NCBI RefSeq assembly: GCF_000568255.1
Contig: NZ_KK037166.1
Span: forward strand, 2,181,857 to 2,227,006
Direction: 5' to 3'
Length of the DNA stretch: 45,150 bases
DNA from: Kutzneria sp. 744
Lineage (GTDB): Bacteria; Actinomycetota; Actinomycetes; Mycobacteriales; Pseudonocardiaceae
Shown: in pieces, positions 25,882 to 33,491 of the stretch
Position numbering within the stretch: the first letter of the stretch is position 1
Layout: every line of letters begins with the position of its first letter
The notes under the pieces: generated by a model
What the model saw: the letters and a program-made list of their open reading frames with translations, nothing else
Database searches by the model: none
Told to the model about the DNA's origin: nothing
Program-made: the position numbers and the translations under genes

Positions 25882-26180
25882 CTGGCGCGGGTCTTGATGC
25901 GCCTGCGGGTGGCCGAGATGACGGCGCGGCGTTCGTTCTCGCCCATGCCGCCCCAGATGCCGTAGGGCTCCTGCACCTGGATGGCATGCCGGAGGCACTC
26001 GGCGCGCACGGGGCACGAATGGCAGATACGCTTGGCCGTGGCCTCACGGGCCTGCCGCGCGGAGCCCCGCTCGCTGTCCGGATGGAAGAAGACGGAGCTG
26101 TTGGCGCCGCGGCAGGCGCCGAGACGCTGCCAGTCCCAGTTCTCCGAGACCGGGATGGGTAGCCGGTGCACGTCGGCCAT
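25878..26180 (-). CDS. WhiB-family transcriptional regulator (WhiB3/WhiD-like)
   Basis: This 100-residue Wbl protein has four iron-sulfur cysteines at 23, 53, 56 and 62 (C-X29-C-X2-C-X5-C). The sigma-interacting turn GIWGGM lies at 74-79 and the basic tail is RRRIKTRAS. WDWQRLGACRGANSSVFFHP and RHAIQVQEPYG most resemble WhiB3/WhiD, regulators of redox metabolism and late sporulation. The SD AGGAGG lies a few bases before the ATG. A SigF-type promoter sits at 26222-26247, implying stress or developmental control by the sigma factor encoded just across. Confidence 0.93.
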   Translation of the reverse strand: MADVHRLPIPVSENWDWQRLGACRGANSSVFFHPDSERGSARQAREATAKRICHSCPVRAECLRHAIQVQEPYGIWGGMGENERRAVISATRRRIKTRAS

Positions 26181-26221
26181 GTGCGCCTCCTGCTGAGTAC
26201 GTATTTGTCGTCCGCCATCTG

Positions 26222-26247
26222 GTACCCGAACGCCGCCTACCCAAACC
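26222..26247 (-). promoter_or_regulatory. SigF/SigB-type promoter for whiB
   Basis: On the minus strand, -35 GGTTT (26247-26243), a 15-bp spacer and -10 GGGTAC (26227-26222). This fits the actinobacterial SigF/SigB consensus GTTT-N15-17-GGGTA. The predicted transcript start is about 35 nt before the WhiB ATG. Confidence 0.65.
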
Positions 26248-26249
26248 CC

Positions 26250-26278
26250 GGGTTTGACGATCTCCCCCGACCGGGTAT
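26250..26278 (+). promoter_or_regulatory. SigF/SigB-type promoter for the GAF-ANTAR/STAS/RsbW/SigF genes
   Basis: -35 GGGTTT (26250-26255), a 17-bp spacer and -10 GGGTAT (26273-26278). The predicted start lies 2-4 nt before GTG 26288, so the message would be leaderless. It would place the sigF operon under its own sigma factor. Confidence 0.65.
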
Positions 26279-26287
26279 CCGGGGCCC

Positions 26288-26965
26288 GTGGACGAGGTGA
26301 GATTCGGCCCCGAACTGCTCGACCGGCTGCTCAGACACCTGGTCGAGTGCGTGCCCGGCTGCGACGGAGCCGGGGTGAGCACCAACTCGCGCAGCCTGCG
26401 CGCCCTGGGCTCGGCCGTTGACCACGACGGCGAGCAGTGGCAGCGCGGCGAAGGCCCGGTCGTGGCCGCCGCGAGCGGCGAGGAGACCGTGGTCGAGGCG
26501 CTACCGGACGGCATCACGTGGGTCACCGCCGTGCCGGGCAGCTGGACCCACGACGGACCTTCGGTGCTGTCGGTGTACACCGACCACGAGCCCAAGGAGG
26601 ACGACCTCCGGGTCATCGACCAGGTCGAGCCCCTGCTGGCCACCGCCGCGGCCGTCGTCGAGTTCTGCGCGGACGAGGTGCTGCGCGCCGACCAGATGGT
26701 GCAGATGGTGCAGACCCGTCGGCTCATCGAGCAGGCCAAGGGTTTGGTCATGGGCCGGGTCGGCGGCGACGCCGGGGCGGCGTTCCGCACGCTGGTGCGG
26801 GCCAGCCAGCACTTCAACGTCAAGCTACGCGATCTTGCCGCCGGGCTGGTCGAGGTGGTCGGCGGCGCGCCCGTCGGCGACCAGGAGCCGAACGCGGGCC
26901 CGACCACGGTGCCGCCGCCGCCCGCTGTGCGGGCCGCCCGGCTGACGTGGCAGGCTCTCGGATGA
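26288..26965 (+). CDS. GAF and ANTAR domain-containing RNA-binding regulator
   Basis: This is a 225-residue protein. A degenerate GAF sensor domain spans ~10-135 (VECVPGCDGAGVST, VVAAASGEETVVEALPDG). A C-terminal ANTAR domain spans ~140-195 (VQTRRLIEQAKGLVMGR, GDAGAAFRTLVRASQHFNVK, RDLAAGLVEV). ANTAR domains bind paired hairpins in nascent RNA and prevent termination. It leads the operon encoding an anti-anti-sigma, an anti-sigma and SigF. The GTG start fits the leaderless promoter; no SD is needed or seen. Confidence 0.88.
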   Translation: MDEVRFGPELLDRLLRHLVECVPGCDGAGVSTNSRSLRALGSAVDHDGEQWQRGEGPVVAAASGEETVVEALPDGITWVTAVPGSWTHDGPSVLSVYTDHEPKEDDLRVIDQVEPLLATAAAVVEFCADEVLRADQMVQMVQTRRLIEQAKGLVMGRVGGDAGAAFRTLVRASQHFNVKLRDLAAGLVEVVGGAPVGDQEPNAGPTTVPPPPAVRAARLTWQALG

Positions 26966-27108
26966 TCATCGACGATCCCGGCTTGTGCGGCTCTCGGCCG
27001 CTCCGTACGGTGTCCAGCGCAGCGGTTGAGCAGCCAGCCGCCGCGTCTTCGTCGGTGACGATGCCCCGGCAGCTCCCATTCCGTGGACGTGAGGACAGTG
27101 GCCTGACC

Positions 27109-27471
27109 GTGACCGAGAACAGCAGCGCGCTCCCCATCGAGGTGGTGGTGGACCGGCCCGCCGAGGGCGTGGTCGTGGCCACCGTCAGCGGGGAGGTGGA
27201 CATGCTCACCGCGCCGGCCCTGCGCGGCGTGGTGATGGCGGAGCTCGACGAATGCCACGTGTTGGTGATCGACCTGTCCGGGGTCGGCTTCCTCGGCTCG
27301 GCCGGGCTGGCCGTGCTGGTCGAGACCTCGCACGAGGCCCAGCGGCGACAGGTGGAGCTGCGCCTCGTCGCGGGCGGCCGGTCGGTGCGACGGCCGTTGG
27401 AGATCACCGGGCTCACTGAGGTGTTGACCACGTTTCCCAGCCGGGACGACGCGGTCGGCGCGCCCGGCTAG
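27109..27471 (+). CDS. STAS-domain anti-sigma factor antagonist (RsbV-like)
   Basis: This ~120-residue STAS protein contains the pattern VVVATVSGEVDMLTAPAL and VLVIDLSGVGFLGSAGLAVL; the Ser in FLGSAGL is the phosphorylation site used by RsbW-type kinases. In the dephosphorylated state it would bind RsbW and free SigF. The start is uncertain: GTG 27109 (VTENSSALPIEV) is where family similarity begins, with GAGGA 13 nt upstream, but the frame is open from ATG 26962, which overlaps the ANTAR gene stop (ATGA), and ATG 27061 is also possible. Confidence 0.85.
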   Translation: MTENSSALPIEVVVDRPAEGVVVATVSGEVDMLTAPALRGVVMAELDECHVLVIDLSGVGFLGSAGLAVLVETSHEAQRRQVELRLVAGGRSVRRPLEITGLTEVLTTFPSRDDAVGAPG

Positions 27472-27579
27472 CAAAACAGGGGGAAGAATGGCCGAGGTAG
27501 ACGTCGACCGCACCGAGGTGACAGGAGCGAGCACGAGCCCAGCACCACCACCAGCGAGAAGCCCGCGTCCGGGGCCGAC

Positions 27580-27966
27580 GTGGAGGTGCGCATCGCCGCA
27601 TCGCCCGCGCACCTCTCGGTCGTCCGGGCGGTCGCCGCCGACCTGGCGATGCGCGCCGACTTCACGTTGGACGCGATCTCCGATCTCAAGATGGCCGTGG
27701 ACGAGGCCTGCTCGGAGCTGATCTCCCGCTCCGTGCCCGACGGGGAGCTGGTCTGCCGCTTCGCCGTCGAGTCCGACCAGATCCACTTCTCCGCCGAGTC
27801 CCGCACCGGCTCCACCCAGCCGCCCAGCCGGGAGAGCTTCGGCTGGCGGGTGCTGACCGCGCTCACCGACGCCGTCAACACCTGGGTCGTGCCCGGCCCC
27901 GACGGCGCCCACGTGCTGCGGTTCGATCTGTTGAAGAAGCGAGCCGACGACGTGGTGGGCCTGTGA
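27580..27966 (+). CDS. RsbW-like anti-sigma kinase (HATPase)
   Basis: This 128-residue GHKL-type kinase and anti-sigma factor has VVRAVAADLAMRADF and the N-box ISDLKMAVDEACSELI (~residues 28-45). The C-terminal SFGWRVLTALTDAV contains the glycine box region. It would bind SigF and phosphorylate the STAS protein. GTG 27580 has only a weak SD. A better start, ATG 27488 with GGGGGAAG just upstream, lies in another frame; its reading (MAEVDVDRTEVTGASTS) would join the kinase frame if one base were restored near 27535-27545. A one-base deletion is therefore likely. Its TGA overlaps the mini-ORF GTG. Confidence 0.82.
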   Translation: MEVRIAASPAHLSVVRAVAADLAMRADFTLDAISDLKMAVDEACSELISRSVPDGELVCRFAVESDQIHFSAESRTGSTQPPSRESFGWRVLTALTDAVNTWVVPGPDGAHVLRFDLLKKRADDVVGL

Positions 27967-28043
27967 CCGAGCTTGCGAGGGAACCATTCAACACAGGGAC
28001 CTGGGTCGCAGACCCGCCGAACGCCAGCGAGGTGGGCCTGTGA
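27963..28043 (+). CDS. Mini-ORF unit between rsbW and sigF (26 codons)
   Basis: GTG 27963 overlaps the RsbW TGA and its TGA (28041-28043) overlaps the sigF GTG 28040. It is the same 81-nt, double-GTGA architecture as the array at 4356-4667. The peptide begins MTELAREP and ends NASEVGL. It shares 14 of 26 positions with the array peptide, in the pattern M(S/T)ELA(S/R)EP...AD(T/P)P(G/N)ASE..L. No indels separate the two versions. Expression and function are unproven. Confidence 0.4.
   Translation: MTELAREPFNTGTWVADPPNASEVGL
27964..28040 (+). repeat. Single diverged 77-bp unit between rsbW and sigF
   Basis: It matches the 4354-4661 unit at 56 of 77 aligned positions without gaps. It is bounded by a 15-bp direct repeat, GGTGGGCCTGTGACC, at 27954-27968 and 28031-28045, exactly 77 bp apart. 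Removing one copy would fuse the RsbW stop directly to the sigF GTG (GTGA). The hairpin core covaries with the array: GAGC/GCTC there, GACC/GGTC here. Confidence 0.85.
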
Positions 28044-28819
28044 CCCAGTCCTCAGAACGCGCGTCCAGTGACTACGCGCACCTGGATCCGGTGTTGGTCG
28101 AACTGGCCGAGACACCCGTCGGCGACCCCCGTCGGACCGAGCTGCGCGACCGCCTGGTCACCGAGTTCCTGCCGGTGGCCCAGCACATCGCCCGCCGCTT
28201 CGGGCAGCGCGGCGAGCCGCACGACGACCTCGTTCAGGTCGCCACCGTCGGCCTGATCAGCGCCATCGACCGCTTCGACCCCACACGCGGCAGCGACTTC
28301 CTGTCCTTCGCCGTGCCCACGATCATGGGCGAGGTGCGCCGGCACTTCCGTGACACCAGCTGGTCAGTGCGCGTGCCCCGGCGGCTCAAGGAGCTGCACC
28401 TGGCCATCACCGGCGCCACCAACGAGCTCTCCCAGCACCTGGGCCGCGCCCCCACACCCAGCGAGCTCGCCACCCATCTCGGCATCAGCAAGGACGAGGT
28501 GTACGAGGGCCTGGAGGCGTCCAACGCCTACCGCAGCTCCTCCCTCGACGAGCTCCTCGTCGGCACCGACAAGTCCGTGTCCCTGGGCGACGCCCTCGGC
28601 GACGACGACCCCGAGCTCATGGGCGTCGAGAACCGTGAGGCCCTGCAACCCCTTCTGCAGCAGCTGCCCGAGCGGGAGCGCACCATCATCCTGCTCCGCT
28701 TCTTCGGCAACCTCACCCAGACCCAGATCGCCGACCGCATCGGCATCTCCCAGATGCACGTCTCCCGGCTGCTGGCCCGCACCCTCGTCGACCTCCGCAA
28801 GGGCCTGCTCAGCGAATAA
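28040..28819 (+). CDS. sigF: SigF/SigB-family RNA polymerase sigma factor
   Basis: This 259-residue group 3 sigma factor has region 2 (LVTEFLPVAQHIARRFGQRG, DDLVQVATVGLISAIDRFDP, FLSFAVPTIMGEVRRHFRD), region 3 (SVRVPRRLKELHLAI, PTPSELATHLGISKDEV) and region 4 (LPERERTIILLRFFGNLTQT, ADRIGISQMHVSRLLARTL). It matches the SigB/SigF stress and sporulation group of actinobacteria. It is preceded by its STAS and RsbW partners. GTG 28040 overlaps the mini-ORF stop, and its SD-like GAGGTGG is supplied by the 77-bp unit. Confidence 0.94.
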   Translation: MTQSSERASSDYAHLDPVLVELAETPVGDPRRTELRDRLVTEFLPVAQHIARRFGQRGEPHDDLVQVATVGLISAIDRFDPTRGSDFLSFAVPTIMGEVRRHFRDTSWSVRVPRRLKELHLAITGATNELSQHLGRAPTPSELATHLGISKDEVYEGLEASNAYRSSSLDELLVGTDKSVSLGDALGDDDPELMGVENREALQPLLQQLPERERTIILLRFFGNLTQTQIADRIGISQMHVSRLLARTLVDLRKGLLSE

Positions 28820-28924
28820 CCCCCGCGAGTCACGCTCTCGGGCACACCGAAACACGGTTTCGGGCAGGGGTGCGGGCCGGGAGTGGGGTGGGCGGGGAAC
28901 TCCCGTGAGTCCCGCTCTCGGGCC
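28819..28924. repeat. REP-like repeats R1 and R2 with a hairpin after sigF
   Basis: R1 (28819-28845) contains CGCGAGTCACGCTCTCGGGC and R2 (28897-28924) the near copy CGTGAGTCCCGCTCTCGGGC. Both are preceded by a C-run. Between them, CCGAAAC-ACG-GTTTCGG (28847-28863) is a 7-bp stem suited to terminate sigF transcription. The same motif recurs at 29931-30062. Confidence 0.8.
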
Positions 28925-28930
28925 TTCTGG

Positions 28931-29933
28931 CTACCGCCTGACAGCGCCGATCATCAGGTCCCAGAAGCGGTCCACGTCCAGGCCGGTCGCCACCAGGGCA
29001 TTGGGCTTGCGGCCGGTCACGCGGTCGAGGTCGACGACAGTGGCGCCACGCGTGTGGGTGCCGGTGAGCTCGATCTCGACGTTGAGCGGGCGGGCGGAGA
29101 TGAGCGTGGGGTCGATGACGGCGGCGACGGCGACGGGGTCGTGCACGGGCGGGGCCTCGAAGCCGAAGTGCACGCGGTAGGTGTCGGTGAAGTAGGTCAG
29201 CAAGTCGTGGCAGATCTGGGCCAGCGGGGTGCCGATCTCGGTGATGCGCCGCAGGATCTGAGGCGTGGCCAGGGCTTGGTGGGTGACGTCGAGGCCGCAC
29301 ATGGTGATGGGCAGCCCGGAGCGGAAGACGAGGTCGGCGGCCTCGGGGTCGGCGAGGATGTTGAACTCGGCCAGCGGGGCCATGTTGCCGCGGCCGGTGG
29401 AGCCGCCCATTGATGCCGCGTGAAGCGTGAGCAAGTGGAGGTAGGGAAACGATGACTTCGTTTTTCGCTGTGCTAAGAAGCGGCATGTGTCCGACGGTTC
29501 GTTTGATAATTGCCTCACCGCGATTCCCACGGAGGGGCTGCGAGTTAACCGGTGCGTTTAAGGAAAGGGCATTCCTACTCGCTGACATAATAGGAGGGAA
29601 AATTCCGGGCTCTTTTATGATGACAATGGTTGAGGCTATGGTTCGGAGCGGCAGGAGGTACGTCACTACGGTCCATTACATTCTCAATGTATCTCCAACC
29701 GTCAACTTGCACACAGCACTTCTAAAGAATGGTTGTAGTGTTTTAACGATCAAAACCGTTGGTGAGCGGGCCGGTGGCGATGATCGTGGTCGGTTCCCGG
29801 AGCACGTCCGACGCCAACCGGAGCGCCGTCCGGGGGTCGACGTCGACGGTGGGCGGCGGGAAGTCGGGACCGTCGAGGCCGCTGACGCCATGGATCTCCT
29901 CTGCGTGCAAGGGATCCTGGGGCCGGCGGGGAA
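28931..29933 (-). pseudogene. Inosine-uridine nucleoside hydrolase remnant (N-terminus lost, interior interrupted)
   Basis: Two pieces of one nucleoside hydrolase are readable on the minus strand. The upstream piece (about 29933-29757) gives LHAEEIHGVSGLDGPDF, TALRLASDVLREP and TTIIATGPLTN. The downstream piece (29410-28931) gives MGGSTGRGNMAPLAEFNILA, DPEAADLVFRSGLPITMCGL and VTHQAL to the natural end. About 20 residues that normally join GPLTN to MGGST are replaced by ~345 bp of low-GC DNA. The N-terminal DxDxGxDD region is missing, cut off at a REP-like repeat. It lies downstream of an RraA gene and sugar importer, so it may once have been part of that operon. It cannot make an active enzyme. 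Confidence 0.8.
29411..29757. other. Low-GC insert inside the nucleoside hydrolase remnant
   Basis: About 345 bp at roughly 45% GC (26 of 60 in one counted line) lie inside sequence otherwise above 65%. Short hairpins occur: AAACG/CGTTT (~29446), TACATT-CTC-AATGTA (~29678) and GTTTT/AAAAC near the right edge. Open frames cross it but none looks like a known protein. No terminal inverted repeats or target duplication were found. Confidence 0.65.
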
Positions 29934-30062
29934 CCCCCGCGAGTCACGCTCTCGGGCACCGGGGCGAGTTCCGCCCTCGGGCATTTACCAGCGTGGTTGC
30001 GTGAGTGGGTGGGCCCGAGGACGGGACTCGCCCGCCCGAGAGCGTGACTCGCGTTGCTGGGG
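29931..30062. repeat. Inverted cluster of REP-like repeats (R3-R6)
   Basis: R3 (29931-29959, with CGCGAGTCACGCTCTCGGGC) and R4 (29960-29982, CGAGTTCCGCCCTCGGGC) run forward. R5 (30011-30034, GCCCGAGGACGGGACTCG) and R6 (30033-30062, GCCCGAGAGCGTGACTCGCG) are inverted. The four can fold into a nested cruciform about a ~28-bp centre. It separates the hydrolase remnant from the RraA gene. Confidence 0.8.
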
Positions 30063-30070
30063 GCGCGGCG

Positions 30071-30835
30071 TCATTGCTCCATGGTGTCACGGCTGTCCCG
30101 CCACGCCTCGTACTCGGCGCGGCTGTCGGAGGTGAGGGGGTAGTAGTCGCTGAGGGTCGCCCCCTGGTCGATCCTCATGCGGCTGAACACCTCCCACTCC
30201 TCGTGGTCGCCGGCGTGCCGGGCGAGGCCCTCGGCGCTGCGCTGGGGCACGACGACGGCGCCGTCGTCATCGGCGACGACGACGTCGCCGGGCAGGCACA
30301 GGACGCCGCCGACGGCGACGGGAACGTCGTAGGCCCAAGGGAAGAGCTCGGACTGCGAGGCGTAGTGCGGGGTCACGCCGGTGCACCAGATGGGCACGCC
30401 GAGCTTGCGCACGCGAGGGGCGTCGCGGATGCGGCCGTCGACGATGATGCCGGCGCCGCCGCGGCGTTTGAAGTAGCGGACGAGCATGTCGCCGAGGCAG
30501 CCGGTGTACGCGGAGCCGTAGGCCTGCACGACAAGGACATCGCCGGGCTGCACGGTTTCCAGCACGGCCCACAGCGCGGTGGTCCGCTCGACGTACTCCT
30601 GGGCGACGCCGCTGGCGATGTCCTCCCGCTGGGGCATGAACTGGAGTGTCACGCTGGAACCGACGATCCGCTGTCCGGGGCTCAAGGGCTTGGGGCCCTG
30701 GACGAAGGTGCGGGTGATGCCGTCCTTGTGCAGCTGGGCGCAGGCGGTCGCGCTGCTCACGGGCGCGAGGGCGGCCATGACCTCGGGGTCGGCGCGGTGG
30801 TAGCCGGGGCCGCGCACCGGCAGGGGCCAGCTCAT
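30071..30835 (-). CDS. RraA-family protein (HMG/CHA aldolase-like)
   Basis: This 254-residue protein carries the RraA/class II aldolase pattern: GDMLVRYFKRRGGAGIIVDG followed by RIRDAPRVRKLGVP (G-X20-R-D-like metal and substrate site). LPGDVVVADDDGAVVVP follows. Family members are HMG or 4-carboxy-4-hydroxy-2-oxoadipate aldolases, oxaloacetate decarboxylases, or RNase E regulators. Being the last intact gene of a sugar importer operon and longer than true RraA, an aldolase acting on a sugar-derived oxo-acid is more likely. The ATG overlaps the preceding gene's stop. Confidence 0.88.
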   Translation of the reverse strand: MSWPLPVRGPGYHRADPEVMAALAPVSSATACAQLHKDGITRTFVQGPKPLSPGQRIVGSSVTLQFMPQREDIASGVAQEYVERTTALWAVLETVQPGDVLVVQAYGSAYTGCLGDMLVRYFKRRGGAGIIVDGRIRDAPRVRKLGVPIWCTGVTPHYASQSELFPWAYDVPVAVGGVLCLPGDVVVADDDGAVVVPQRSAEGLARHAGDHEEWEVFSRMRIDQGATLSDYYPLTSDSRAEYEAWRDSRDTMEQ

Positions 30836-32673
30836 TGCAGTCCTCTCGTTTGATGGCGGGGCCGCCGGCCGAATCGCTTAAACCGCAACCGCATGCGGAT
30901 ACGGGTGCGCGGCGGCAGGTCCACCAGCAGGGATTCGTCGACGGGCACGGTGACGCCGTCGGCCGACAGCTCGGTCAACGGGTGTTCGCCGTAGCCGCCG
31001 CCGGTGAGGCGCAGAAGTTGTTGCATGGCGCCGAGATTGACCACCTGCACGGTGACGGTCGAGCCGTCGAGGTGCTCGACCAGCACGGCGACGCCGTCGG
31101 GCAGGCCGGGCCGGTCGCGGAGGTGGTCGTCCCAGCGGAGTTGGGTGTACGGGAGGCCGCCGTTGTACAGCATCTGCGGCGCCCCGGCGACGAGCTGGGT
31201 CAGCACCTCGGTGACAACAGGATTGAGGCCCTGCCACCAGTGGATGTCGTCGTCCGGCGGCGGCGTCGGGTGTTCCTCCATGAGCCGGAGTTGGTGGCGC
31301 ACTTGACGAAGCGCCATCTCCAGGGCTTCCTCCGGCCAGTCCGGGTTGTCGCCGAGCAGGTAGGTCAGCCACGGCGGCTCATGGCCGCCTTCCTCCTTCT
31401 CACGGAAATCCCTAACGGTCTCCCAGTCGTAGCCGGAGTCGGCTACGAGGTAGTCGATCAGGCTGCGGTCCTCGGCGCTGCGGGTCAGCCACCACAGCCA
31501 GGCCGGGTAAGCCGGCGGCAACGGCTGAAAGTCGAACCACCCGCTGTCGTCCCGCCGGTACGGCACCAGCAGCAGGCGCTCGTCAACGCCGTCGCCCAGC
31601 CGATCCCGCCAGTGGTCGAGGAAGGTGGCATCGCCGGGATCCATGGCCGCCCGCCGAGCATGACCCAAGATCTTGTGGATCATGTTGCGCGGCAGGGAAA
31701 GCGGGGCGTCCTTGCCGCTGACCACGACCGCGTTGGCCGCCCCGATGAGGGCCGGCGCCAGCACGCTGTACAGGCCGTGCGGCCAGGTCCAGCCGTAGTG
31801 GCCGCCGTACCACCGGCCGTCGTGCATCTCGCCGACGGCGCCGCCGGGGCCGACGTTGTCGGCCAGCAGGCCGTCGACGGTCCGCTCGGACCAGGCGTCT
31901 ACATAGGACTTGACGAAGGTGGAGTAGCGGAGATCATGGTCGTACAGCCAGGCATTGGTGACCAGCGAGGTGCTGGCCAGGTTCAGCGGCACGTCGCCGA
32001 CGCCGAGGCGCTCGTTCATGGCGTCGGCCATGCGTTGCGCCAGCAGGGGTTGCGCGAGGTCGGCCCAGTCGAGGATGCCGCGAACGTCCCGCAGCGGCAG
32101 GCCGTACTTGCGCATTCCGGTGTTGGCGGCCGAGAACGGCCGGTCCTCGCCGAGCCCAGGGCGCGGGCCGAGGGCCCCCACGTGCGGCGCGCGCATCATC
32201 CGCCGCTGCCCGTCGTAGTTGTGCACCGGCGAGTCCGGCAGGAACAGGTCGGCGAACCGCAGGGCCCGCGACCGGAAGTACTCCGGATCGGCCGCGCACA
32301 GCGTGTAGAAGAACAGCAGCGACTCGCCCTGGTGGAACCAGTCGTAGCCGTCCTCGAACTCGTTGGTCAGCAGCCCGCGGTCGGTCAGCTGCGCGGTCAC
32401 GCCGTGCCAGTGCCGCTTGCACGCGTCGAGCAGGTCGTCGGCCCCGCCGAGCAGATAGAGCATGGGCCAGTTGAAGAACGGTTCGTAGAAATCGTCAACG
32501 CCGTCACGGCCGAAGGTCCGCCCGGCGTAGACCAGCGAGCCGTCGGGCGCGCAGTACAGCTGCTCGAACCGCCGCCAGCCCTCGTCCATCAGCGCGAACA
32601 GCTCGCGCTGCAACAGCGCCCAGCGCGGCGGCTGGACCACCGGCGTCGTCGCCGTCACGGTGGTGGCGCTCAT
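30832..32673 (-). CDS. Uncharacterised carbohydrate-active-enzyme-like protein (likely alpha/alpha barrel)
   Basis: This 613-residue protein has no signal peptide. It is rich in Trp, Tyr, Asp and Glu with aromatic acidic clusters (EPFFNWPMLYLLGG, EDGYDWFHQGESLLFF, GGHYGWTWPHGLYSV, PPDDDIHWWQGLNPVV). These are typical of (alpha/alpha)6-barrel glycoside hydrolases, lyases or sugar epimerases. The C-terminal ~110 residues look like a beta-sandwich (VAVLVEHLDGSTVTVQVVNL, VDLPPRTRIRMRLRFKRF). I cannot assign it to a family. ATGA overlaps on both sides tie it to the permease and the RraA gene, so it probably processes the imported glycan in the cytoplasm. Confidence 0.7.
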   Translation of the reverse strand: MSATTVTATTPVVQPPRWALLQRELFALMDEGWRRFEQLYCAPDGSLVYAGRTFGRDGVDDFYEPFFNWPMLYLLGGADDLLDACKRHWHGVTAQLTDRGLLTNEFEDGYDWFHQGESLLFFYTLCAADPEYFRSRALRFADLFLPDSPVHNYDGQRRMMRAPHVGALGPRPGLGEDRPFSAANTGMRKYGLPLRDVRGILDWADLAQPLLAQRMADAMNERLGVGDVPLNLASTSLVTNAWLYDHDLRYSTFVKSYVDAWSERTVDGLLADNVGPGGAVGEMHDGRWYGGHYGWTWPHGLYSVLAPALIGAANAVVVSGKDAPLSLPRNMIHKILGHARRAAMDPGDATFLDHWRDRLGDGVDERLLLVPYRRDDSGWFDFQPLPPAYPAWLWWLTRSAEDRSLIDYLVADSGYDWETVRDFREKEEGGHEPPWLTYLLGDNPDWPEEALEMALRQVRHQLRLMEEHPTPPPDDDIHWWQGLNPVVTEVLTQLVAGAPQMLYNGGLPYTQLRWDDHLRDRPGLPDGVAVLVEHLDGSTVTVQVVNLGAMQQLLRLTGGGYGEHPLTELSADGVTVPVDESLLVDLPPRTRIRMRLRFKRFGRRPRHQTRGLQ

Positions 32674-33491
32674 CCCTTCGTCGCTCCCGTCGTCAGGCCG
32701 GAGACGATGTTCCGTTGCAGGAACACGAAGAACGCCATCACCGGCACCACCGCCACCAGCAGGTTCGGGTACACCACGGTGAAGTCGGTGGAGTACTTGC
32801 CGATCGCCGCGTACACGCTGGTCGTCACGGTGTAGAGGCTCGACGCCGGCCCGAGGATGATCTGCGGGTTCACGAAGTCGGTCCACACGCCGATGGTGTG
32901 CAGCACGATCGCCGTCACCACCGCCGGCTTCATCAGCGGGAAGATGATGCGCCAGAACGTGGTGAGCGGCCCCGCGCCGTCCATCCGCGCCGCCTCGTCC
33001 AACTCCCGCGGCACCGTCTTGATGTACGACACGTAGAGGAACATCGAGATCGGCAGCGTCAGCGTGGTCTCGAACAGCAGGAATCCCGGCACCGTGCCCA
33101 TCAAGCCCAGCGTCTTGAGCACGTAGATCACCGGAATCACCAGCACCTGCCCCGGAATGAACATGCCGACCAGGAACAGCACCAGCAGCGCCCGGTGCCC
33201 GACCTTCGTACCCCGGGCGATCACGTACGCCGCCGGTCCGCTCACCAGCAGCGAGAGCAGGTTCACGCCCACCGCGAACAACGCCGTCACGGTGTAGGCC
33301 TTGATGAGCGAGAAGTCCGGCGAGTTCAGCGCGTTGACCAGGTACTCGACCGACAGCCGCGGCAGCGGGATGCCGAACGGGTCCTGGGTGATGTCCTGCT
33401 GCGACTTGAAGGAGTTGACCACCAGCAGGTACGCCGGCACCACCATCAGGAACACCACGGGCAGGAGCACGAGGCGACGGGTGAGGTTCAT
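32670..33491 (-). CDS. Sugar ABC transporter permease (MalG/CUT1 type)
   Basis: This 273-residue inner-membrane permease has six predicted TM segments, starting with VLLPVVFLMVVPAYLLVVNS. The ABC-ATPase coupling motif EAARMDGAGPLTTFWRIIFP (EAA loop) lies near residues 166-185. It pairs with the upstream permease to form the translocation pore of a CUT1 oligosaccharide importer. Its ATG overlaps the preceding permease stop (33488-33491), and its stop overlaps the next ATG. No ATPase gene is in the operon, so a shared MsiK-type ATPase encoded elsewhere is expected. Confidence 0.95.
   Translation of the reverse strand: MNLTRRLVLLPVVFLMVVPAYLLVVNSFKSQQDITQDPFGIPLPRLSVEYLVNALNSPDFSLIKAYTVTALFAVGVNLLSLLVSGPAAYVIARGTKVGHRALLVLFLVGMFIPGQVLVIPVIYVLKTLGLMGTVPGFLLFETTLTLPISMFLYVSYIKTVPRELDEAARMDGAGPLTTFWRIIFPLMKPAVVTAIVLHTIGVWTDFVNPQIILGPASSLYTVTTSVYAAIGKYSTDFTVVYPNLLVAVVPVMAFFVFLQRNIVSGLTTGATKG

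Noticed and set aside
30835-32835. 666-codon plus-strand frame opposite the CAZyme-like gene
   Set aside because: It is a composition-driven shadow. The minus-strand gene has coherent hydrophobic and aromatic motifs and ATGA overlaps on both sides.
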